Source: a virus
Length of the DNA stretch: 40,750 bases
IMG/VR virus record: IMGVR_UViG_3300025323_000435
Span: 1-40,750 of that record
Direction: 5' to 3' (one strand)
Below the pieces are notes generated by a model. The model saw nothing but the letters and a program-made list of their open reading frames with translations. It was not told the DNA's origin and made no database searches. Both the position numbers and the translations under genes were made by a program. Numbering within the stretch: the first letter of the stretch is position 1; every line of letters begins with the position of its first letter. Positions 32,890-39,567 of the stretch are shown one piece after another.

Positions 32890-34663
32890 GGTGGAGTGTT
32901 TTATACTCTTTTAATATTTCCGGCAGCTCGTTCTTGTCTTTTCGTCCCGTTGCGTCATATCCCACGTGCTCCGCAATCGCCAGAAAGATTTTATATTTGC
33001 CCAAATCTTCTTCCACACCCTTTCTACGAACGAATACCAGCGACGATTTTACTCCCGCGCCGTAATGCATGAATGTAATTTGGGGCAAGCTTATTACTGC
33101 CAAGATTTGGCAATGTTCCATCAAAAAGTCCCGCACGTATTGGAGCGACGAGTTGGTTAAAATACCGTCTGGAAGGACAATGGCCATTTGACCCGTTTCA
33201 GGTTTTAGAAAATCAATACATCTTTCAATAAAAAGGATTTCGGTCTTCTGGTTATCACGGATTTTCTTACCATTCTTGCCGAAGATAAACTGCTCAAGGA
33301 AGGGGTGCTCACTACGCTTCACATTTGCGCCGAAGGGAGGATTGGTAACGATTACATCAAAATGGCTCTTGAGAAAGCCTCGATTTTTCTCGGTCATTTT
33401 GCTAACATCTTCCAGCGCATCATGGCAAATAACATTTGTATGACCGTCATCGTGGATAATCATATTCATTTTGGCAACGCGGGCGATAGAATCATTTATT
33501 TCTATACCAAATAGATTGTTTTGCGCGAAATCATGCCAATAACGATATCTCTCCGCATTATCGGCTACATAGTATTCCTCCGCCTGTTTACGAATCTCAT
33601 CAAGTGCGTGCAAGAGAAAGCCACCGGAGCCGCAAGCAGGATCAAGTACGAGGTCATCATTTTTGATGCCCAGCATTTTGACGGCAAAACTAACAATTTC
33701 GCGTGGCGTGAAGTATTGCCCGCTTTTACCCTTGAAAAAATCCTCCATGAACTGCTCAAAGGCAACGCCCTTGGTATCGAGGTCTGTTTTGTTGAGGGAT
33801 ATGCTCTGTAAGTGGCCGACAACGGTGTAAAGCTCTTCCGCGCTGATGTCGAGCCGATCCTTGAAAACTTCAGGGTCTTTCTCTTTTGCTTCAAGATAAA
33901 TATCGTTGACACGTTTATAGATGTTCTCGGCCTTTTCGTGCGTCTTTATTTGGAAATCATAGTAGTCGCCGGTTTTGCGGCCGCGCTTTTCATCCCGTAT
34001 TTTGACGAAAATGATTTTGCAAAGCTCATCAAAGGCAACAGTGGGATTGCGCTTCCCTCCAGCCCACAGGGTATTCTGGGCTTTTTCAAGAGTGCGTTTC
34101 AACTCTGATTTCTCTACAGCCTTTAAATCCCAGTCAGCATCGCCTTTCCTATAGCGGTACTCCTCAATCTTGCCGTAGGAAATCGGAATATCGGTGATAG
34201 TGGCATTTTCCGGTTCCTTATCATTCCAATGCTCCGTCTCCATCGCGCGGCGAGTATTGCCAGCGACACAATTGGCAAACGGAGACTTGAGAACACGTGC
34301 ATTGGCTATGGATTGCTTGGTTGCTTGTTCAAACTCAGCATCGCTGATGCCATCTTTCTTGCACTCAATGACTACGTAGGGCTTTTTCTTTGCGTCATCT
34401 TCATAGATAACAATATCGGCATAGCGTTCAGGTGTTCGGTCCGGCATTTCTACCTCAAGCTCAATGCGAACTGCTGGATAGTGGTACTTTTCAATGAGAT
34501 TAGAATAGTACTCGGCACGGACTTTCTCCTCGGGATCGCCTAGGTTTTCTTTGTGGCCAGAAGGGAGATATTCTATTTTTGCGCCGTTGTTATGCAGGCG
34601 GAAATAGCCCTTTCGCACTCCATTTTCCAAAACCTTTTCAAAGGTATTTTCTTGATGATTCAT
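32879..34663 (-). CDS. hsdM: HsdR_N nuclease-HsdM methyltransferase fusion
   Basis: The 594-aa protein has an N-terminal Type I R-type nuclease domain (ERYADIVIYEDD with D83, then YVVIECKKDG with E100 and K102). The methyltransferase half has VLDPACGSGGFLLHALDEIR (near residue 340) and IVTNPPFGANVKR (near 440), the gamma-class order of HsdM. Fusing nuclease and methyltransferase with a separate HsdS, and without an HsdR translocase in the window, resembles Type IIB/IIG-like enzymes. The ATG (34661-34663) has no Shine-Dalgarno; a copy of CCACTGCGACA ends two bases before it, and the gene has a long structured leader. Confidence 0.88.
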   Translation of the reverse strand: MNHQENTFEKVLENGVRKGYFRLHNNGAKIEYLPSGHKENLGDPEEKVRAEYYSNLIEKYHYPAVRIELEVEMPDRTPERYADIVIYEDDAKKKPYVVIECKKDGISDAEFEQATKQSIANARVLKSPFANCVAGNTRRAMETEHWNDKEPENATITDIPISYGKIEEYRYRKGDADWDLKAVEKSELKRTLEKAQNTLWAGGKRNPTVAFDELCKIIFVKIRDEKRGRKTGDYYDFQIKTHEKAENIYKRVNDIYLEAKEKDPEVFKDRLDISAEELYTVVGHLQSISLNKTDLDTKGVAFEQFMEDFFKGKSGQYFTPREIVSFAVKMLGIKNDDLVLDPACGSGGFLLHALDEIRKQAEEYYVADNAERYRYWHDFAQNNLFGIEINDSIARVAKMNMIIHDDGHTNVICHDALEDVSKMTEKNRGFLKSHFDVIVTNPPFGANVKRSEHPFLEQFIFGKNGKKIRDNQKTEILFIERCIDFLKPETGQMAIVLPDGILTNSSLQYVRDFLMEHCQILAVISLPQITFMHYGAGVKSSLVFVRRKGVEEDLGKYKIFLAIAEHVGYDATGRKDKNELPEILKEYKTLHHEK

Positions 34664-34892
34664 TTTGTCGCAGTGGTTTTCCCGCAGTACGAACCCAACA
34701 AACAGAAAAGGGCATCCGCACTGCTCGCGGCCGTTTCCGACCGCACATAGCCCTTTCGGACTATGACCACTGCGACATGTGAGCAGGCAGGTGCCCGTGT
34801 CTATGTCGCAGTGGATTTGTATGCCATGCCTCGCTTTTCAGCAGAAGTTTAGGCGCTTGTAGAAGTTATCCGCTCATATATTTTGATTGTGT
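34664..34892 (-). ncRNA. Structured, pseudoknotted 5' leader of the HsdR_N-HsdM gene (copy Y)
   Basis: Minus-strand order: outer stem 34852-34854/34823-34825 enclosing UAAA, a GAAA-capped hairpin and CAU; a 12-bp stem 34803-34814/34767-34778; a GAAA-capped stem 34758-34765/34746-34753; and a GAAA-capped 7-bp stem 34738-34744/34727-34733. The loop GAGCAG-type site 34781-34786 pairs with 34721-34726 as a pseudoknot. A last stem 34718-34724/34684-34690 overlaps it. A third copy of the 12-bp stem's 5' strand (34666-34676) touches the start codon and can pair with 34767-34778 instead. The plan equals that of 8389-8592. Confidence 0.7.
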
Positions 34893-34898
34893 AGACAC

Positions 34899-34923
34899 AT
34901 GATAGCGCCTTTCTTGCATCGTC
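34899..34923 (-). promoter_or_regulatory. Promoter of the HsdR_N-HsdM leader RNA
   Basis: Minus-strand GCTATCATGT (core TATCAT at 34899-34904) is followed by TCTACAC, and GACGAT lies 13 nt upstream (34918-34923). It matches the promoter at 8597-8620. Confidence 0.55.
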
Positions 34924-34979
34924 GCACTCACTGGCCGTTCACAACATCCATTAATTCCACCAATTTCCACCAATTTACC

Positions 34980-35008
34980 TTGAGATATGGCTTGAAATAT
35001 GAGATAAT
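34980..35008 (+). promoter_or_regulatory. Promoter of the wHTH hypothetical gene
   Basis: TTGAGA (34980-34985) and GATAAT (35003-35008) are 17 nt apart. TTGAGAT recurs between the -10 and the ATG, and TATGAGAT overlaps the -10 as in the Fic promoter, so operator sites are likely. Two direct copies of TTCCACCAA precede it. Confidence 0.55.
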
Positions 35009-35028
35009 TGCGTTGAGATTGAGATTAT

Positions 35029-36171
35029 ATGGAGACCTTAGTTAAAGAGAAATTGGGTAGATATAGAAAACAGATTGAGGAGTCCACTATCCTCGACCGA
35101 AAATTTGGCGATCTGGTTGGTATTGACCTTTTTGGTTTCATCGAGCAACAACCATTTCTATCGAAAGAATTGAATAGGCGGGTTAAATATCTGAATGACC
35201 TTGCTGTAGATAAGGAGTTTGTAGAGGTACAGGACCAACTTTACGAATGTATCTCCGACGTTTTGAAAACAATAGGCCTAAAACGGGTGGAAGAGGCACA
35301 AAAGAAATACAAAAACGCAATATTCGCAAACTTCAAAGGAGATCCGGAAGCATTTAAAGAGGTGCCATATAAAGAGTTGCCGCAGCTCTACGAAATCCTC
35401 CTAAAGAAAGAGAAATATTACAGGCTGGGTGATGATTGGCGGCACATCGATAAAAGTGACGGGGACGTACTCTATTCTCTATCAACGTCTCAAGTACGAA
35501 AACAGTATCATGATTATTTCGAGACACTTCTGACATGGGCTAGAGGCAGTATGGCTATGAATAAAGAAGCGGAGCCGAAAAAGTTAGAGGGATTTCTTAA
35601 AAACTACTACAATACTCTCGGTCTTTTCAATGAAAAAATTTATGCAGAACCGGTTAAATTGCATATGGAGGATTTTGTAAAATTCTTCTACTTTTCAATG
35701 GCCGTTTACCTTAGAAAGGGATATGAAAGCCACCACAAATTTCATCACTCAGCTCTTTATGATGGCCAACATCGTCCTTTCAATTTAGAAAGCTTAAAAA
35801 GAGCATGTCTGCAAGTTATAGATGATCTCTCAGAAATCGTTATCTGTCCAGACAGCCGCGATACCCCAAAAACTAAGATTTACATTGACTCAACAAGGGG
35901 AATCTACAGAGATGGTGGTGATTCTTATGACATAGCTTCGAGGCGACGCGACTTTGTATTTAAACTGCTAGAGACTGAGCCTTTGACCTCTGACGATTTG
36001 TCCGACTTTTGGAAAGATAGTGCTCAAGTTACTCATGCTATTAATGATATAAACAAAATCTTTAAGAAGAGACTGGCCGTTAGTGAGAAACTAGTTACTA
36101 ATTCGCAAACTGCCGGTGGTTATATTTTAAATCGTGATGATTTTGAAATTATCTCCCAAATTGCAACCTGA
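35029..36171 (+). CDS. Hypothetical protein with C-terminal winged-helix domain
   Basis: The 380-aa protein begins METLVKEKLGRYRKQ. Its first 250 residues are helical, with charged coiled stretches (EEAQKKYKNAIFANFKG), and belong to no family I know. The C-terminal part (YRDGGDSYDIASRRRDFVFK, then TSDDLSDFWKDSAQVTHAIN and GGYILNRDDFEI) has the form of the winged-helix domain that often ends uncharacterised regulators in such genomes. It has its own promoter and terminator. Repeats at the promoter suggest autoregulation. It stands between the restriction genes and the integrative module and could belong to either. Confidence 0.6.
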   Translation: METLVKEKLGRYRKQIEESTILDRKFGDLVGIDLFGFIEQQPFLSKELNRRVKYLNDLAVDKEFVEVQDQLYECISDVLKTIGLKRVEEAQKKYKNAIFANFKGDPEAFKEVPYKELPQLYEILLKKEKYYRLGDDWRHIDKSDGDVLYSLSTSQVRKQYHDYFETLLTWARGSMAMNKEAEPKKLEGFLKNYYNTLGLFNEKIYAEPVKLHMEDFVKFFYFSMAVYLRKGYESHHKFHHSALYDGQHRPFNLESLKRACLQVIDDLSEIVICPDSRDTPKTKIYIDSTRGIYRDGGDSYDIASRRRDFVFKLLETEPLTSDDLSDFWKDSAQVTHAINDINKIFKKRLAVSEKLVTNSQTAGGYILNRDDFEIISQIAT

Positions 36172-36201
36172 CTTTTAACTGCTGTTGATAGCGGTATTTT
36201 G

Positions 36202-36226
36202 AGTGGCTTTTTAAGCCACTTTTTTG
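36202..36226 (+). terminator. Intrinsic terminator
   Basis: AGTGGCTT (36202-36209) pairs with AAGCCACT (36213-36220) and six T follow. It lies 31 bases after the stop of the wHTH gene. Confidence 0.88.
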
Positions 36227-36286
36227 TTATCGAACAACAGCCGAGTGTCAGGTGAAGAGATGTCGTAAATCTATAGAGTTAGTAGC

Positions 36287-36544
36287 ATGAAAGATAGAGA
36301 TAGATACTTCAGAACCACATCGCTCACCCTTGCGACCTTCTTATACGTCAAAGACCAGCAAATAGCCGGTATTGATTGCGTGTCTGACTCAACAAAAAAA
36401 TCGTTCGCCTTCGTTTTAAGTGACCGTCTCGCAGAGCTGGTAGACAAGTATAAATTCGGCGAGCGCAATGACGCAGACCTTCTTGTGCCGGTTCACAAAT
36501 ATGAACAAGCACGGAATGAATTACTAGACCGGCTCAACGAATGA
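36287..36544 (+). CDS. DUF5659-like small protein
   Basis: The 85-aa product has the pattern FRTTSLTLATFLYVKDQQIA, then KKSFAFVLSDRLAELVDKY and YEQARNELLDRLNE, which resembles DUF5659 proteins of phage and integrative elements. Its role is unknown; a link to replication is inferred from its place two genes before a helicase. Its stop overlaps the next ATG (ATGA). Confidence 0.6.
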   Translation: MKDRDRYFRTTSLTLATFLYVKDQQIAGIDCVSDSTKKSFAFVLSDRLAELVDKYKFGERNDADLLVPVHKYEQARNELLDRLNE

Positions 36545-36711
36545 TACCTATGCTGACTATCCAAGAATGTCGGCAGTCTCTCGATGCCGAGACAAACCAA
36601 TCCCTAGACGACACAAAGGTGGAGGAAATCAGAAATGACTTTTATAAGCTGGCGAGAATAATCTTATCAGCCAAACGAGATGAAGATGGACATGAATATG
36701 AACAGCGATGA
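36541..36711 (+). CDS. 56-aa protein coupled to its neighbours
   Basis: The ATG overlaps the preceding TGA, and the end overlaps the helicase gene by 32 nt, so it is a translated link in the operon despite its size. The product (MIPMLTIQECRQ, then TKVEEIRNDFYKLARIILSA) is a helical, charged peptide. A charged helix with FYKLARII recurs in small proteins next to phage helicases, but I cannot name the family. Confidence 0.6.
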   Translation: MIPMLTIQECRQSLDAETNQSLDDTKVEEIRNDFYKLARIILSAKRDEDGHEYEQR

Positions 36712-38347
36712 GATGGACGAGATGATAAGAAAAAATAATCCGTTTGGCAGCGGAGACTTGCCTTTTGATATTCCACGTAGTCCTCGGGCGTATGTTGAGA
36801 GCACGGCAAAAACGGAGAAGAAAAAAGATGACCGTACCGGCGATGCTCAAGCAGACCGACTGGTGGAGTTTGTTTTCAATGACCCCGCGATAACGTTATT
36901 CCATGATGAGCTCGATACTGCCTATGCCAAATTCGCTACCGGTGAACACAGGGAGATATTGCCTGTTGATGGCTCCGCTTTCAAAAGATGGCTCTCAAAA
37001 TCGTATTACGACGTACACAAAAAGACGTTGAATAACAACGTACTTACAACGGCTCTACAGACTATTGCCGGTCGAGCATGTTTTGATGGAGAGGCAATAA
37101 AACTTCACACCCGTGCGGCAATGATTGATGGCGCTATTTGGTACGACCTCGCCGATAAGGAGTGGCAGACAGTCAAGATAAGTGCCGATGGGTGGCGCGT
37201 GATAGACAATCCGCCTACTATCTTCAGGCGACAACAACATCAGGCAACACAGGTTCTGCCCGCGACTGGTGGCGACATTCGAGACATTCTCCGATTCGTC
37301 AACATAACCGAGGAGAGCCAACAAGTGCTTTTTCTGGTACTCGTGGTTTCGTACTTTATCCCTGGCTTCCCGCACCCTGTTGCCTACGTATACGGACCGC
37401 AAGGTTCTGCAAAATCAACGCTGTCTAAACTCGTTCGCAAGCTCGTTGATCCGTCTCGCATAGAGGTCTTGAGTCTGCCGAGAAAAGAGGAGGACTTGGT
37501 GCAGGTTCTATCGCACCACTACCAATTGTTTTTCGACAATGTCGGGAATATGTCGGATTCCGTTTCGGACTTGCTATGCCGTGCAGTTACCGGAAGTGGT
37601 TTCTCCAAACGCCAGCTTTATACTAATGATGAGGACATTATCTACAGCATTCAAGCTAATATCGGAATCAACGGCATAAATCTTTCGTCTAGCAGGCCAG
37701 ACCTACTGGAGCGCAGTATGTTGTTTGAGCTTCGCCGTGTTGAAAAGATAGGTCGGCGACAGGAACGTGAACTACTCGAAGAATTTGAACTCGAACGGCC
37801 TAAAATACTCGGAGCAATCTTTGATACGCTTACAAAAGCACTCGCACTCAAGCCAACAATTAATGCACCCTCACTTCCACGCATGGCTGATTTCGCCCTG
37901 TGGGGTTGTGCCATAGCCGAGGCGATTGGTTACTCAAAGGAAGTATTTCTTAACGCCTATAACAGTAATATTGACTCGCAAAACGTTGAAGTGCTTAGCG
38001 AGCACATCGAAGCGGAACTGTTGTGCGCCTTTATGGAGGACCGCAGTGAATGGATAGGCACTCCATCGGAACTCTTTGAGCATCTTAAGGGGGACACAAA
38101 GAGCGGCGATGATTTCCCGAAAAGCGCCAATGCGCTTAGTCGTAAACTGAACACTCTCAAAATCAATCTTGAAGAGGCAGGTATAAAGATAAGCAAAAAT
38201 AAGGGCACACGACGTACTCTCACGATACGGAAGATACCCGCAAACATCGCCGATACCGCCGATACCGTCCAGTGTGTTGTGGTAAAGCAGTCGGGCAAAG
38301 ACGCTAAAGACGATACAGACGATATTATCGGGAACTTTAACTTCTAA
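36680..38347 (+). CDS. Phage/plasmid SF3-like replicative helicase-ATPase
   Basis: The 555-aa protein has an N-terminal segment of about 210 aa without clear primase residues, then an ATPase core: Walker A YGPQGSAKSTLSKLV (near residue 243) and Walker B QLFFDNVGNMS (near 288), followed by an arginine in SSRPDLLERSMLFEL that fits a finger. A C-terminal domain after residue 430 ends in a wHTH-like segment. This fits the primase-helicase family of integrative elements, acting at replication or maintenance of the element. Several in-frame ATGs occur (36680 to 36713), so the start is uncertain. Confidence 0.8.
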   Translation: MKMDMNMNSDEMDEMIRKNNPFGSGDLPFDIPRSPRAYVESTAKTEKKKDDRTGDAQADRLVEFVFNDPAITLFHDELDTAYAKFATGEHREILPVDGSAFKRWLSKSYYDVHKKTLNNNVLTTALQTIAGRACFDGEAIKLHTRAAMIDGAIWYDLADKEWQTVKISADGWRVIDNPPTIFRRQQHQATQVLPATGGDIRDILRFVNITEESQQVLFLVLVVSYFIPGFPHPVAYVYGPQGSAKSTLSKLVRKLVDPSRIEVLSLPRKEEDLVQVLSHHYQLFFDNVGNMSDSVSDLLCRAVTGSGFSKRQLYTNDEDIIYSIQANIGINGINLSSSRPDLLERSMLFELRRVEKIGRRQERELLEEFELERPKILGAIFDTLTKALALKPTINAPSLPRMADFALWGCAIAEAIGYSKEVFLNAYNSNIDSQNVEVLSEHIEAELLCAFMEDRSEWIGTPSELFEHLKGDTKSGDDFPKSANALSRKLNTLKINLEEAGIKISKNKGTRRTLTIRKIPANIADTADTVQCVVVKQSGKDAKDDTDDIIGNFNF

Positions 38348-38352
38348 CCGTT

Positions 38353-39039
38353 ATGAAAAAACAAAAACAACTTCCAGCGCCACCAGTTCAGGGTTTACCT
38401 GATAAACAGGCAGAAAAACCGGTATTGCAGAAATACACGCCCGAAGAAACAAAGAATAAGGTGCTGGAACTTTTCAGAGCGCAGGGGGATGTGAATCAAG
38501 TTCTCTATGAACTTGGTAGTGATTTGTTACCGAAGTTCCTTCACGGAACCAAGAAAGAACAAAGAGACGTGAGGAAGGCGCTGGATGGACAAGTCATGTC
38601 TGTGATGTATGGCTTTGAAGCAGATACTCACGTCGCACTGATGGAGGGTTTCCCAGAACGTCTTCGAGGTAGTGCTAGAGAGATATGCACGCAATTCATA
38701 CGCGACTTTGATTGCAAGACTGATGCGGATAAAATACTTGCCGAATCTGCCGCTATTGCATTTATGCGCTATCTGGACAGCTCAAGGCGACTGAACGGCT
38801 GCATGGACATTGTCGAATACATAAGCGATGAGCGAACGCGTTACCTTGGTTATTTAAGCAAGCAAATGGATCGGGCTCACCGGCAGTACCTCTCTGCGCT
38901 AATGACGCTCAAACAGCTCAAGGCACCGGCTATAGAAATGAACATCAAGACAAAAAATACCTTTGTGGCACAAAATCAGCAGATAAATGCTACTCAACCA
39001 ACAGAATCCAACAAAAATGAAACCATTGACCCCAAATGA
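38353..39039 (+). CDS. Hypothetical helical protein of the integrative module
   Basis: The 228-aa protein has a proline-rich start, then a helical body (YTPEETKNKVLELFRAQGDV, ESAAIAFMRYLDSSRRL and RAHRQYLSALMTLKQL) and a Gln/Asn-rich tail. No motif is recognised. Similar helical proteins with a conserved RAHRxYLxAL helix lie near helicases and zinc-ribbon proteins in mobile elements, but this is only context. It follows the helicase by 5 nt. Confidence 0.65.
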   Translation: MKKQKQLPAPPVQGLPDKQAEKPVLQKYTPEETKNKVLELFRAQGDVNQVLYELGSDLLPKFLHGTKKEQRDVRKALDGQVMSVMYGFEADTHVALMEGFPERLRGSAREICTQFIRDFDCKTDADKILAESAAIAFMRYLDSSRRLNGCMDIVEYISDERTRYLGYLSKQMDRAHRQYLSALMTLKQLKAPAIEMNIKTKNTFVAQNQQINATQPTESNKNETIDPK

Positions 39040-39346
39040 TTTAGGAAAGAAATTCCTTGTCGAGGAGTGCCGGAAAATCACTTTCCATGAGTATCTTTCT
39101 CGTGCAAAAGCACAGCTCAAGGAAACTCTTATTGCTTCCGAGCTGAGCGTCTTTACCACGCCGGTCAACTTCGCTACGTCGCGCACGCGCTTCGGCGGTA
39201 CGCGGCATTGGTTTGCTTGCCCTGCCTGTGGCCGCAGAGTGAGCGTCCTTTTCGTGCATCCTATCAGTAGCGCGGTCGGCTGCCGTCTGTGCTTGGGACT
39301 TGAGTACCGCAAGCGACGCTACAAGGGGATGATAGAGAGCGCTTGA
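39017..39346 (+). CDS. Zinc-ribbon protein of phage type
   Basis: From ATG 39017 the 109-aa product opens MKPLTPNDLGKKFLVEECR. The diagnostic part is a four-cysteine ribbon, WFACPACGRRVSVLF with VGCRLCLGLEYRKRR, as in phage-borne proteins of the type W-F-x-CP-x-CG. It overlaps the preceding gene by 23 nt. Role is unknown, probably nucleic-acid binding. Confidence 0.75.
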   Translation: MKPLTPNDLGKKFLVEECRKITFHEYLSRAKAQLKETLIASELSVFTTPVNFATSRTRFGGTRHWFACPACGRRVSVLFVHPISSAVGCRLCLGLEYRKRRYKGMIESA

Positions 39347-39372
39347 CAACAATGAGCAACTAAGAGTATGAT
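39343..39372 (+). promoter_or_regulatory. Strong promoter giving a leaderless excisionase mRNA
   Basis: TTGACA (39343-39348) and TATGAT (39367-39372) are 18 nt apart. The ATG of the excisionase is at 39379, seven bases past the -10, where transcription would start. The mRNA would therefore be leaderless. The -35 overlaps the stop region of the zinc-ribbon gene. Confidence 0.75.
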
Positions 39373-39378
39373 GCAGAT

Positions 39379-39567
39379 ATGACATTTCTCACTAGAGACG
39401 AGGTGGCAAAATATTTCAGAGTTCATGCACGGACCATCGACCGCTGGCTCAAGAATGGTAGTCTGAAGGGCTACAAGTTAGGCAAGGGCAAGACTGCTCT
39501 GTGGCGAGTATCGGAAGATGATGTCAAGAGATTTTTAGCGAAACATGCAAACCAAAAAACAAAATGA
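39379..39567 (+). CDS. Excisionase-type helix-turn-helix protein
   Basis: The 62-aa protein is a MerR-like HTH: FLTRDEVAKYFRVHARTIDRW is the helix-turn-helix, then LKNGSLKGYKLGKGKTALWR is the wing and SEDDVKRFLAKHA the final helix. Such proteins steer recombinase direction. It overlaps the recombinase start as ATGA, so the two are made together. An HTH regulator without an excision role is the alternative. Confidence 0.82.
   Translation: MTFLTRDEVAKYFRVHARTIDRWLKNGSLKGYKLGKGKTALWRVSEDDVKRFLAKHANQKTK

Noticed and set aside
22158-39564. Attachment-site pair for the two serine recombinases
   Set aside because: The repeats near them do not flank a single unit with a recombinase at one end in a consistent way, so no att pair can be assigned.
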